Shown here in pieces: positions 10,825-22,798 of a stretch of DNA of 64,000 bases; position 1 is the stretch's first letter; every line of letters starts with the position of its first letter. The notes under the pieces were generated by a model. The model did not search any database. It saw only the letters and a list, made by a program, of their open reading frames with translations, and was not told the DNA's origin. The stretch spans positions 74,896,416 to 74,960,415 of the forward strand of contig OX352774.1 of the NCBI GenBank assembly GCA_947095535.1, in the 5' to 3' direction. The translations under genes and the position numbers were made by a program. Source of the stretch: Poecilobothrus nobilitatus (Eukaryota > Arthropoda > Insecta > Diptera > Dolichopodidae).

Positions 10825-11260
10825 CGATATAATCTTAGACTTGTAACACGTATTACTAAATTAAAATACGAACTATTGAGTTTTTAATTCTATTTTGTTG
10901 GCACAGTATAAAACATTCCACCACAACCTCAGCGAGCTCTCTAAACACAAAATCAAAGAACTGATTTCGTATCTGAAATTCTCGGATTGGATATAAAATC
11001 GTAAACAATCTTAAAACACAGGTCACGTGAATGCTGCGGTATCAAAACGGCGTTATCAAGTGCTAATTGAGGTCTTCACGAAGCATCGTGAAGGTCACCA
11101 CTCTACCTGTCTACCTACCTGGCACAGTATTTTAATTATTAATTATTTTTTGGCACAGTAAGCTATTAAGTATGATTATTTAGTTTTTTATACCCAAACT
11201 AAATGAAAAGCATCATGATTCGAACCCTCAGTTAATGACTATTATGCATAAAATATCACT
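10825..11260. mobile_element. MITE-2 family, copy 2, interrupted by a 210-bp insertion
   Basis: The left half (ACTTGTAACACGTATTAC, CGAAC, TTTTTAATTCTATTTTG) aligns with MITE-2 copy 1. The right half (TTATTTAGTTTTTTATACCC, ATGATTCGAACC) aligns with copy 3 at 57.9 kb. The terminal repeats have diverged strongly. The copy is split by the insertion at 10910-11119. Confidence 0.65.
10899..11130. mobile_element. 210-bp insertion flanked by an 11-bp direct repeat
   Basis: TGGCACAGTAT is present at 10899-10909 and 11120-11130, bracketing sequence unrelated to the MITE-2 copy it interrupts and clearly less AT-rich than its surroundings. One plus-strand frame reads KHKIKELISYLKFSDWI, stop, then after another stop GHVNAAVSKRRYQVLIEVF, which looks like decayed coding sequence; I recognise no family. 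It has no poly(A) tail, and an 8-bp stem CTTCACGA/TCGTGAAG lies at 11074-11093. It may be a truncated retrocopy or a DNA-element fragment. A third TGGCACAGTA near 11151 leaves room for a tandem-repeat explanation. Confidence 0.5.
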
Positions 11261-12298
11261 TACTTACTAACAAAATAAAAATCACAATATTTTTTAAAAA
11301 TTAAAAATCATTTTTTAATATTAAGTATAAGTACCTATATTAAGTATAACAATTATAAGCTCATTTCGCCGGAATTTACATAACTTACATTTTTGCATGT
11401 CATTGTGAAATGATCATGATTGTTAGTTTGGTCGATTGCTATTTTTATGAACCGGATTTGTATTATATATTAATTTTACGATTTTATTTCAGTTACAATC
11501 TAATTTTGTTTAATTTATTTTTGTTTCTTATCTTTTTTAGTTTAAATTACTTATACTTAATTAAAGTTAATTTAAAAATTCTTTACATTGAATATTTAAT
11601 AATTTTTCATCTGTTGTTGTCATTTGTTCAATATGAAAATCGTCAAATTTTAAGAATGAAAATTTTTTTTCTATATGAAAACATTATCTTCACTATAAAA
11701 ACACAATGTAGCACCATATCCCCTAAAGATTGTTAAACTATTTTCAAACAAAAAAAAAAAAAAGATTAGTTTACTGCTGTAAAAAAAAGGAAATTTCTAA
11801 AATTATTGCATGAATGCATATACTTAGTGGGCATAATTATGTTTCATTACTACTGCAAAATGAATTTTTTATGATGGTAATGTGAAAACTTATTTTATGA
11901 TGATAATACGAAAATTTAAATAAAATAAAGAAAAAATTCATATTTAAACTTAATTATTATTAGAATTTTTATGATAATTTTTAATATAAAATACAAAATA
12001 TAAGTTTTTGTGACTAAGTAACTATAAAGCATATAATAGATACAGTCGTAAAAAACAAAACTGAGCTCAAGGTATTATTAATGAGTAAATTTAGAACTTA
12101 AAATATAAATAATTATTGACTTCACCATATCAGAAACATTACTAAACATTTTTTTGATGGACAAGAAAAAAAAAAAAAATAATAATTTTCTTTATTACAT
12201 ACACCTGTACTGTAACTTTTCTTTAAACGATTTTCTTACTTTCTTTTTCAAAATACGAAAATATTTGGGTAAATATACTCTGTAACTGTTCACAATTA
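11261..12298. other. AT-rich, no supported gene
   Basis: An open frame of about 108 codons at 11410-11736 is made almost wholly of F, I, L, Y, N and K with no family motif; it is discussed among the rejected items. Nothing else was seen. Confidence 0.5.
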
Positions 12299-12350
12299 CC
12301 CACTATTACCTTAATTTACATAGAATAAAGTAAATCAAGGTAATAGTGGG
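12299..12350. repeat. Long hairpin, 21-bp arms with 10-base loop
   Basis: 12299-12319 (CCCACTATTACCTTAATTTAC, one base over the quoted limit if extended, so read as CCCACTATTACC plus TTAATTTAC) is the inverse of 12330-12350, with a single mismatch. The loop is ATAGAATAAA. It could be a very short foldback element or the stem of a transcribed RNA. Confidence 0.8.
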
Positions 12351-12817
12351 ATGAAAAAGAAATGTTTTTCACATTTTATTTTACATATTTATTATATGGA
12401 CAGAATTAATATTAATATTACACAAATCAATTAATGATAAAATTTCAAATGTTCCAAGTAAGTACAACAATTCATACTGAATAATCACTATATATTATGT
12501 AATTACTTATTTAAGTACTTATTATTATTGTCTTAATATCAAAATTTTGACTTTCATCTAAATAATATTTTTTTTTAGAATTAAAATTAATATTTATATT
12601 TATATATGTATGCTCAAAATTCCAATTAATCATTAATTCTTTCTTTTCTTTATATACATACATCATAGTGCATATTTTTGGATATAACAAATGTCTAAAT
12701 TAAACTTACCATTTAAACAATACGAAATATTATAATAAAAATTCAAATAATATTTTAATTTATTTAAATAAAAATCACTAAACTAAATATACATATTATA
12801 AATAAAATATAACTTAC
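12351..12817 (-). other. Start of the first intron of the minus-strand gene
   Basis: On the minus strand this AT-rich sequence follows the GTAAGT donor at 12812-12817 and is intronic for the gene whose first coding exon is at 12818-12867. No second exon was recognised between here and position 1, so the intron may exceed 12.8 kb. Confidence 0.5.
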
Positions 12818-12867
12818 CCCATTAGCCAATCCACAGTATCTCGTAAATATTCTGGTAATCGCTCCAT
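12818..12867 (-). CDS. First coding exon of an unidentified gene (partial, 16 codons plus 2 bases)
   Basis: Read on the minus strand, ATG at 12867-12865 opens a frame that translates as MERLPEYLRDTVDWLM and ends with GG directly before a consensus donor GTAAGT (plus-strand ACTTAC, 12812-12817). The exon is about 44% G+C with mixed codons, unlike the homopolymer-rich flanks, and the splice phase is 2. Upstream lies a typical A-rich leader (ATAATAC before ATG). I do not recognise the protein; the segment looks like an amphipathic N-terminus rather than a signal peptide. The next exon would start with one base completing a Gly codon. The exon is divergent from the Ostgamma gene 4.3 kb away. Real coding status is likely but rests on composition and splice signal alone. 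Confidence 0.65.
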
Positions 12868-14760
12868 GTATTATTTTTTTTTTTTTTTTGTTGTTTTCTG
12901 AGTTTTTTATTTTTTTTTTGTTTTTTTTTATGTTTTATATATAAATTATATAATAATTACAAGTTAAGGAAAAAAAAAATTAAATGTTATTCTTATTTAA
13001 AAAAAAAAAAAAAAAAAAAAAAAACACTTTCTTTTACATAAAAAATATATCAAACTTAAATTTTATTTCACTTCAAATTCAAAAAAAAAAAAAAACAAGA
13101 GAGTAAGTAATTGGAAATTGAAGAAAAATAAAGAAAAGAAAAATTTAACTATAATAACAGAAAAGAAATAATTCAATTGTTTTTTTTTTTTTTTTTTTTT
13201 TTTATAGCACTTAAAAATAACTACCCAATAATAAAGTAATAATAATAACAATAACTATTATTATAATAAAAAGTAAAGTAATAAAAAATAGAAAATAAGA
13301 AACTAAATATAGGTATGTATATAAAAACAAAAACAAAATTTACTTACTCAAATGCAAAAAAAAAAATTTAAATATAAAAACCAAAACAAGAAAAACTTAT
13401 TATTTATTCACACAAAAAGGATAACAAAACTTTTTTTTTTTTTTTTACTCAGAGAAAAAATATTTTTTTAATATTTAAAAAAAAATTAAAATAAGAAAAT
13501 AACAAACAAAAAAAAAAAATATGAGAGAGTAAATGAAAAACAAAAATAATAATTTTCTTTTCTTATATTAATATTGTATGTGTGTGTATGTATGTATATA
13601 TATATGTTTTTTAAACACCTTTGTTTGTATTAAAAACTTTTCTTTTTTTTTTGTTTTTATACCTACTCTGACTTTTTATTTTATGAAAATCGAATTTTCA
13701 CGATTTTTTCTTATTTATTTTTTTTTTCTTTTTTTTTTTTTTATTAGAGGGTAGGTCGTAGGTATTACATAAATAAAAAAATTTTAATAACTCTCTTTTT
13801 TTTTTTTTTTTTAATTCACTTTTTTAAATGATAACTAACTAACTTTTTTTTTTTTTAAATGAAAATTAAAAAATATTTTAAATATTATTTTGTAACCTGA
13901 AAATTAGAAAACAATAAATATGAAAATTTCTTTAAAATAAAAAAAAAAAAAAAATATGTAAAACTTTTTTCCAAAACAAATATTATGTACGTAGGTAGTA
14001 TTAAGGTTTTTTTTTTTTTTTTTAACAAAATTCTTTAATTTTAATCACAGTTTCACAAAAAAATATGTAATTTTTATTTTACGATTTATTTTTCGATTCG
14101 TATTAGAATTTTTTTTTTTTTTTTCTTTTTGAAAATTAGATCATGGTTTTTTTTTTTTTTTTCTCTTATTTATTTTAATGTTTTATAAGTAAAATTAACC
14201 GTAACATGCCGTAACCGATTACTTGCTTTTTTATTATTTTTTTTTTTGCTTTTGTTTAACTCTTTAAGTAAATCACAATAAAATTGAAAGATTTTCCACG
14301 AATATTTTTAAATTGTAAAAAAAAAAAAAGTAAAATGAAAAATAAAATAAATCACAAATTAATGAAAACAGTTCTCAAAATACATAATTAAAATTTTTAA
14401 TATTAATTTTTTTATTCTTTAACTTTTATTGTACTTTTTTTTTTCGCTTCCAATAAATTTCTGATAACTTTTATACTCGCCAATGTTATTTTCACTGATA
14501 ACCACTTCTTAATATTTTCGTTTTCTCAATAACAAAATAAGAAAAAAACAAGAAGACAAAACAAACAAAAAATAAGAACAGAAAACGCATTTAACATTTT
14601 ACATTACATACAGCAGTACACAGCAGCCAAAAGTAAAAAAAAACAAAAAAAGTAACAAGAAAAATATTCAAAGTACAACACAACTAAGGTTATCTCTTTC
14701 ACCTTTACAGGTTAGAAAATCAGAAATGAAATGTTAGAAAAAGATAACACCATAAAAATT
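12868..14760 (-). other. Probable 5' leader region of the minus-strand gene
   Basis: Upstream (on minus) of the 12867 start codon lies nearly 2 kb packed with A and T runs of 10 to 22. No acceptor with a good pyrimidine tract lies between the ATG and about 13.3 kb, so the leader may be continuous there. A donor-like GAGTAAGTA is on the minus strand near 13341-13349. There is no other coding signal. Confidence 0.35.
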
Positions 14761-14783
14761 TTTGACATTTCATTGACATTTTT
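14761..14783 (-). promoter_or_regulatory. Paired AATGTCAA motif upstream of the minus-strand exon
   Basis: On the minus strand, AAATGTCAATGAAATGTCAA is two copies of AATGTCAA at 12-base spacing. An almost identical pair occurs on the plus strand at 17016-17040 upstream of Ostgamma. TGTCA is the core bound by TGIF/Hth-type TALE homeodomain proteins, but no binding is shown here. It may mark the minus gene's promoter. Confidence 0.35.
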
Positions 14784-17015
14784 ATTTGTTATTGTTTTTC
14801 TTAACATTTTATGTTGTTGTTATTTCTCTATTTATATTTTTCCTATTTCGATTTTTCTCATACGAATGATATGATTGCTTTGCTAATATTGCTGTGCTTG
14901 TACTGTACTGCTATTATAAAATAGAGGAGAAATATTTGTTAATTGTTATGAGAAATTTGATTTTTTTTTTTTTGACAATATCAAAATTCAAAACAAAAAA
15001 AAAACAAAATATTTTGAGATTTATATTTTCTTTTTTTTGAAACGCACGAAAACAGTTTTTTTATTTTACTAATTTACTTCTACTGTTTTATTCTCCTCGA
15101 CCCTTTTTCTTTCTTTCAAATAATTGTCACTAAAAATAAAAATTTTTCCCGTTATTACTAAAACACTTTTTATTTTTTTATACTTATTATTATTATATTT
15201 TTAGTTTTAATTGTAATTTTTTATTTTTTAATTGATAATTTTAAAATTAAAAGATTATAATCACAAAACAAAGACAAATTATTAATAAATTAAAAAAAAA
15301 AAAAAAAATTGTTATTTAATAATTTTTACAATTATATACATATGTTGGTACATAATATTATGTATGGATATTATTTTTTTTTTTTATCTTATTTATTTCC
15401 AATCCAATAACTATGAAATGTGAATTCGGCAGAGCGCGAAATGAAAAACTGGTTCTTTCAGAAATTTTTTTGCATTCTTTTTTTCATGTAATGGTCCGTT
15501 GAATTGAGTACTCTGCTGATATGAAAAAAAAAAAAAAAATTGACATTTTTGGTTTAGAGGAAAAGTGTTACCGTAATTATACATTTTGAAGGTTAAATTT
15601 TTATGAATAATGTGATTTTAATTGATAAGATCAGGGTTGAATTAAATTTTATTTTTAATTTAATGAAAACAAAATTTATTTTTAATTTTATATGATTCTA
15701 ATAATTTCGTCATAACAGGCAGAGTTTTTTAATGTATTTTAAATTTATGAAAAAAATTAAATACATAATAAAATTTCAAATATTTTATATTTCTATCTTA
15801 TATTTCTATCTTATCTATATTATTTTTCAATTTTATATTTTCTATCATAATTATATACTTTTACAATAATAACAGTTACATTTAATATAAACATAAACAT
15901 TTAAAAACCTGCAAATTTTAATCTATTAGATCGAATCGATTCTTTAAATCTAATATCTAATCTAATCTAAAAAAAAAAAATTAATTTGAACTCTGAATAA
16001 TCAGACAGAACTTAAGAGTAGATAAATTTCTACAGTATTGCCAGAAGGAAATAGAGAAAGAAAACGTTAATAAATTTTAAAATTTGTTGTTGTTAGCAAT
16101 GCTGTTTTTTTATAGATAATTTAAAAAATTTTTGTATGTTAATCTAAAAAAAAAAAAAAACTGCAATTTCTAGATGAATACAAAATAACAATTCAAATTA
16201 AATTTTTTTTTACAAACTAATTATGACAGTTAACGAATACACAAATTTTTAACATTTTAGTTACAAAGGAAAGTTAGTTTGATAAATTTATGCGGAATGA
16301 AGTTAACTGAAATTTTTGCAAAATTTCAAGTTAAACAAAATAAAAGAAATCTTTTAAATACATCATTTGAAAAAAGAAATCTTATTTAAATAAAGATAAT
16401 CTATCTTAATTTTATATAAATAAATAAGATGTGTAACATATGCGCAACGCAGCAATAATTATTTTAAAAAAAACTAATAATATTAATAAATTTGAATAAA
16501 TAAAAAAATTGAAAAAACAAACATATTAATTCAAAATAAATTAAAACTTAACCTACGATTCCATTGGAATTTATCTTTGTAGTCAAATACACTTTATATA
16601 GGATAAGATTGTATTGTAGTAAAACTTAAAATCTAAGATTTGTTTAGTTTTAATAATTTGAAAATTATAATGTAGCCTAACTACTAGAATAAATTTCAAA
16701 TAAAAATTAAAAACTAAAATAGAATTAAAAATAAATTTAATGTCAAATCAAAATATATTTCAAGCTTTTAATAAATAATAATTTAAAATAAGAATAAGAA
16801 TCTAATAATAATAAATTCATATATTGTTCAGTATACGACCATTACATTACATCTCATGCTAATTCTTAAAAATTTTATTATAATCTAAAATTCATTGTAA
16901 ATTTAATTTTTTCATAAAAAAAAAAAGAAAAAAAACCTATTGTAACCTTTTTCATAAAAATTTATTAAACACGTTTTGTTTAATGATAATTCACAATAGA
17001 CCTTAATTGATAAAT
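14784..17015. other. Intergenic region between two divergent genes
   Basis: About 2.2 kb with A/T runs and no repeats recognised. Less monotonous patches lie at 14860-14935 and 15420-15510 (GGCAGAGCGCGAAATG) and could contain promoter elements. No RNA gene was seen. Confidence 0.45.
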
Positions 17016-17065
17016 AAAATGTCAAAATGAAATGTCAAAGCTTTAGGATTTCTATTTGACATTTT
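17016..17065 (+). promoter_or_regulatory. Triple AATGTCAA/TTGACATT cluster upstream of Ostgamma
   Basis: Two direct copies, AATGTCAAAATGAAATGTCA (spacing 13), are followed by an inverted copy TTTGACATTT at 17055-17064, ending about 110 bases before the start codon. The position fits a proximal promoter or 5' untranslated region. The function is inferred from recurrence only. Confidence 0.4.
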
Positions 17066-17174
17066 AAATTCAATCAATTAGATTTTTTTTAATGATTCGG
17101 GGTGCATATTTAAAAAAAAACTATTAAATTTAGGATAATTTTGTAGTAAAAATCAATTAAATTCTTAAAACAAA

Positions 17175-18552
17175 ATGAATTTGTTAAGGTCAATGTTAGG
17201 ACTTTGTTTGATAATTGTTGCTTGTTTAGTAATAACAGACGCTCAATCAAAACAAAAGGTAAATTAATTTATTTTTTTCAATTTTTAATACTAATGTTTA
17301 TCAGTGTTTGCCATGGCTATAAAAGGAAGACACGTCACTATCAATGAAAACACAAAATTTTTAATGTTTTTAAATAAAACCGAAAACTATAAATACACAT
17401 GTTCATATTATAGTTTTTTTTTAAAATTATTATAATTAAAATGAAATATATTCTTAATTTATTTATTTAAAATTTTCAGCATGTACCACAACTTAGCTTA
17501 TCAGAAAAAGTTCAAAATCTTTTGGACATGAATATGAAAAAGTCCGTCCTTAGATTTAATACACAAAAATTCAAGGAGTATGTACGGCAATCACCACGAA
17601 ATTATTCAATTATTTTAATGCTAACAGCATTACAACCGGCACGACAATGTCAAATATGCCGGCATGCTAGTGATGAATTTACAATATTAGCAAATTCATA
17701 TCGGTATTCACCAACTTATTCAAATAAATTATTCTTTGCTATGGTTGATTTTGATGAAGGGCAAGAAGTTTTTCAAATATTACGTTTAAATACTGCACCA
17801 GTGTTTATGCATTTTCCAGCTAAAGGAAAATCAAAATCTGCTGATACAATGGATATACATCGCGTTGGTTTTTCAGCTGAATCTATAGCAAAATTTGTAC
17901 ATGAACGTACTGACATTCAAATACGTATATTTAGACCACCAAATTATTCTGGTACAGTAGCCGTAATAACAATGGCAGCTGTTGTAGCTGGTGTCTTATA
18001 TTTAAAACGAAATAATTTAGAATTTTTATATAATAAGCAAATGTGGGGTGCTATTGCTGTATGCTTTTGTTTTACAATGATCTCTGGTCAAATGTGGAAT
18101 CATATTCGTGGACCACCATTAGTACATAAAAGTCAAAGTGGAGGAATTGCTTATATACATGGGTCATCACAAGGCCAATTAGTTATTGAAACTTATATCG
18201 TAATGTTCCTTAGTAAGTACTTTTTTTTTTTTTTTTTTTTTTTTTTTCTTTTAGATAATTAGTAAATTTTCAATTCTATTATTAATTTTTCAGATGCAAT
18301 GATAGTCTTGGGTATGATTTTATTAACAGAATCAGGTTCTCAGACTGACATGAGAAAAAGTAAGATAATGGCTATTGTTGGTTTAGGTTTAGTAGCAATT
18401 TTCTTTTCCTTATTGCTATCTGTATTTAGATCGAAGGCTATGGGATATCCTTATAGGTATGTTTTTAACCAATTAAAATTAAAAAAATATTTAATTTTAT
18501 ATTCAATTCGAAGACTATTAATAGTTTTCTTTTCAGCTTTTTATTTAAATAA
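17175..18552 (+). CDS. Ostgamma: Oligosaccharyltransferase subunit, OST3/OST6 family (MAGT1/TUSC3 orthologue)
   Basis: Four exons: 17175-17258, 17480-18212, 18294-18456 and 18537-18552. The introns (221, 81 and 80 bp) are all GT-AG, and the product is 331 residues, close to the 330-350 usual for the family. Residues 1-23 are a signal peptide. A lumenal thioredoxin-like domain follows, with redox motif CQIC at 85-88 and the fold's cis-proline in NTAPVF (P135). Four membrane segments lie near 187-203, 217-231, 264-284 and 298-317, and a conserved RGPPLVHK loop at 238-245. The C-terminus is YPYSFLFK; the last five residues come from the 16-base coding part of exon 4, and SFLFK supports that junction. 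In the family this ER membrane subunit forms transient mixed disulfides with substrates and helps STT3-type complexes glycosylate Asn sites near cysteines; vertebrate members are also linked to Mg2+ transport. The start ATG has a good insect context (ACAAAATG). No damage seen. Confidence 0.97.
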
Positions 18553-18640
18553 ATTACAAAACACCACAACATTATCGAAATTAAAAAAAAAATAAAAAAC
18601 AAAAGAACATATTCTAAATAATTCAACAATGCTATTACTA

Positions 18641-18759
18641 AATAAAATGCTGTTTAAAATTATTTGTTTTAATAATTACAATAATAATATTTTTCTTTTA
18701 TAGCAAAATTTAATGGTTTTTATTTTAAAATAAACCGTTTAATTCGAGCTATAAATAAA
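18641..18759 (+). terminator. Candidate poly(A) signals of Ostgamma
   Basis: AATAAA hexamers lie at 18641-18646, 18729-18734 and 18754-18759, which is 89 to 207 bases past the stop codon. Any of them could direct cleavage; the AT-rich context makes each individually weak evidence. Confidence 0.5.
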
Positions 18760-21700
18760 ATATGAATACATATTAAATAAATTCCTATCTAACGTATATT
18801 GGACATAATTTAGATTTTTTCAAATAAAAAAATAACTGGTTGCATTGTAAAAATTAAAACGAATTTTAAAAAGAAAAATAAAAAAAAAAAACAATTTTTT
18901 GTAATATAAAAAAATTCATTGTAATAAATTATAAATAAAAAATTTTATAATCAATTGTAAGGGATTTGATAATACAAAGATCAACTATTTATTAATTTAA
19001 TGTAATTTTTTTTTTTTTTTTAGTTTAAATCATTTAAAAATCATTGAATGTGAAAGTGTGTATGTTTTATGTGCGCACATAGATAGTTACTTTTTCTCTT
19101 TTTTAAATTCACAATTGTTTATTTTTTTTTTTTTTAAATTTTTGATTGTTGAAAATATCACAAAATATAAAATTTATAAATAAAAATCACTTCACTTGAT
19201 GATAATAATATAACTTAAACCTTATTAAAATGATTGTTTTTGAGAAGAAATAAATTATTTGATTTTTTCGTCTCTAGATAAATAAGAAGTTTTAACGCAA
19301 AACGTTTTTTTATTTTTTTTTATTTATAAGTTATGATTGAAGTATGAAAAATGGTAAATAAAAAGGAAAATTTTTTGATCAAAAATATTGTTTTATATAT
19401 TATTTACAAGTTTTAAGATTGGATTACGTAAAGAAAATGATAAACAGAGACTGAAACTGTTTAATAAAGTTAAAACATACTTAAAAAAAAAAAGAAAACA
19501 CTTTAAAGTTAAAAGAGTAGTTAGTATTTAAAAAAATTTGATATAACATCTAAATCTATCAGGGTTCTTTATCTTTTTGAGAAAAAATATTAAAATATAG
19601 AGCTACCCGCAGCTCATTTTACTTAGCAAGAACCCAAGAATCTTAACTAATCACCATTTAAATCTTTAGAAAAAGATATTTGGTTTACTTTTCACATATC
19701 GTTGCTCTTTTTGGATATCGCAAATGACAAAAAAAAAATTTAGATGACCAAACCATTTGAAGTTTTTATTAGTATTAGAAATCTGATGCTAAACGTACAA
19801 GCAACAACTATTAAAAATTAATCTATTTAAAGGCATACTGAACACATCATTAAATGCTACGAATTTAATTAAAAGTCGACTTAAAAGTAATGTTATATTA
19901 ATTAAATCCAGAGGGTAATAATTAAGTAAAATTCACATCAACTCCTTAAAGTATGTAAAATTATTCAAAAATATTTTGGAAATTACTTAACAAACTTTAA
20001 AGATGTTATTGTAGAAGAAAATGTTCTTAATATAATTTAATCTTACACGGTCAGGATTTAGACAAGAAGTTACATTTTTTTTTTTTTTCTTCAGGAAGAA
20101 AAATGTTAATTTTTATTTTAATTGTTTTTTTTTTTTTTTTTGTGATCATATGGTAACAGACTCCCACAAATTTTGTCAATTTTTTCAGATAGTGTTTAGT
20201 GACACTACAAAAAAAAAAAAAAACAAATGACACATACTAAAATTTAAATTCAAAAAAGACAATTTAATATATTTTTTTTTAAATTACATTGCTCTGAGAT
20301 GAAAAGATCATCTCATCATAAATAAAAATATCAAAATATATCTTTTTTTTTTTCGAATTATTTCAATCAAAATTTTCTCAAAAAAATAAAAAAAAAAAAA
20401 ATTTTTTTTTTGTTTTTTGGCTTTTCTTTTTATTTTTTAATTTCTCAAAGAAGTTTTACTGTGTTATTTTTTTTTTTTTTAAACGTTTCTATTTTATAAT
20501 TAAACGTGAGTGAAGTGTTAAACGACAAAAGTAAAAAAAAAAAAGAAACCATTTAAGTAACAAAAATTTAATTTAAAATTCTAATTACTAACACCGACTA
20601 TAATTATTTTTTTTTTTTTTTTAAATATAAAGGAAAAAATAAAAAACAAAACAAACAACATAAAGTAAGTACATTTTTTTTTTTTTTTTTACAAATAAAA
20701 GATTTATTACCTATGTACATACATACATATTTAAAAAAGTTTAATTAATCATATAAAAAATAATGTTTTTGTGTTTAGAAAGGAAAGAGCAATTATAAAA
20801 TTTCTCATATATTAAAAAAGTTAAACAAAGTTTATTTAATTATTTTGATAATAATTACATATTAAATAAAAGTTAAAACATTATAAAAAAAATTTTTTTT
20901 ATTTATTATTGCTTGAAAGAAAAAAAAAAAAAAAGAATCCATCCCTTAAAGAAACAAAAATAACTTTGAAACATCGGTACAATTCGAATTGGATTTAATT
21001 TGGTATAAAATTCGATTTCATTTTGGTTCTCTTTCAAAAATATTTTGACATTTTACCAAGTTTAAAAACGTTTTTTCTTTTCTAATATATTTTTTTCTCT
21101 TTCCTGTACATATGCATTCAGTTCATATTTAACAGTACGGCCTGTAAGTGTGGATTTATTTAAAAAAAAAAAAATTTTTTTTAAATTTTAAAATACAAAA
21201 AAAAAAAAAAAAAGAATTTCCAAAAAGAAAAAATTTTTTTTTTTTTTTTGTTATAAATCTCTACACACATTTTTAACAGAAAGGAAATATAAGTGGCAAA
21301 TATATTTTATTTTAATTTAAATACACTTTAAAATATCAAGTAAGCAAAAATTTTTATATTCAAATTTATATACATACTTATTGTACTTATACTCTTATGT
21401 ATTAAGATTTTCCATTAATTTTTATTTAATTATATACAAATAAAATAAAATTTAATATATATTGATTTGATCAGAAATAAAAAAAAAAAAAAAAAAAAAG
21501 TTTAAAAATAATTAAATTTTTCATTGTTTAAAATATGTAATTTATGTGATTTCGAATTTTGAAAGGAAGAAAAGAAAAGAATTCTGATTTTAGGGATAAA
21601 ATTTTGTGAATGAGTAATTTGTCAAAAATTTTTGATTTAAAAAGTATTTAATTATTCTTTTTTTTTGTGGTTAAGTTTTTTTTTTTTTTTTTTCAATTTA

Positions 21701-22798
21701 AACTTGATTAAAGATTTAAAATTGAGCTTTATTTTGTTTTCTTGGAAACTTCTATGACTAACTATTAGAAAGAATATAAAAATATGGATGATGAGATTAA
21801 AAAAATATTTTTTTTTTATGATGGTGGTGTGGCATTGTCTAAATTAAAAAAAAAAAAAAAAAAAAATACAAGAAAATTTTGTGATTTCCGTTTTCTTAAT
21901 TTTATTTAATTTTGTAGTGATATTTTTAAAGTGAATGTTTTACAAAAATGTTTTAAGATTTAAAATAATCAATTTTCTCTTTAATAAAAATAATAATACA
22001 AGTTATTTATAAAAGGTTTTTTCAAAAATTAAAAACGGGAAATGAAAAATTTAGATGGCAGATTTCCAATAAAATAACTTTTTAGTTTTCTACTTTAAGA
22101 TAATAGTAAAGAGCAGAGCGTTAACTATAATAAAAAAAAAGAAAAAAAAAAGTCTAAAAAGTGCCATATACATATATATCTTATCTACTCTATCAAATAT
22201 GGTTGATAAATGATTATATGAGCCATTTCATTTTCTTGAAAGTATTTTTTTGTATTTGCGGTTATTTTATGTGAAATGAAAGGTTAGATACATACTTTTC
22301 TTAAGTGAGATGTAGAAATGTAGTTAACATTTTACATATGTTAGAAAGAGATAAAACTATTATTTCATTTGTTAATAGAGAATAGAGATAGAGACATAGA
22401 GTACTTGTAGTCTGTCCTGTCTGTACTCTATTCTGTACAGTTACAGATTGAGTATACTTATACTGTATACTTTATACTGCTTATACATTGTGAATTTGTA
22501 CAGTATATCAAAACTTTTTATAATGTGCAGTTTTTTTTTTTTTCTCTTTGATTATTATCAGAAATTATATATATATATATTATTATTTACTTTACTATGT
22601 GTTTTTAATTTGTTATGTTATGTTATGTTATTCATTGTTGCCAGTGACACTGAAGTAGAAAGAAAATTGATATGTAGTTAAATACGAGGTTACAGTGAAA
22701 ACTATTCGATCTAATCCATGTGCTGAGAGTGTTTCTAAATTAAAATTATTTTTCATTTTTGTGTATTATTTTTATTTATATAATATATAGTATAACTG
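18760..22798. other. 4-kb AT-rich intergenic stretch without genes
   Basis: Dense poly(A)/poly(T) runs up to about 23 bases. A small hairpin ATAGAGTAC/GTACTCTAT (22396-22404 and 22423-22431) has an 18-base loop. A patch near 19600-19640 (GAGCTACCCGCAGCTC) has slightly higher complexity. Short open frames here are repetitive F/K/N/I strings and are not credible genes. Confidence 0.55.

Noticed and set aside
11410..11736. 108-codon open frame rich in hydrophobic residues, resembling a receptor fragment
   Set aside because: The composition is almost only F, I, L, Y, N, K and V as T-rich DNA predicts; no chemoreceptor motif or splice context. The length is near the upper tail expected by chance at this base composition.
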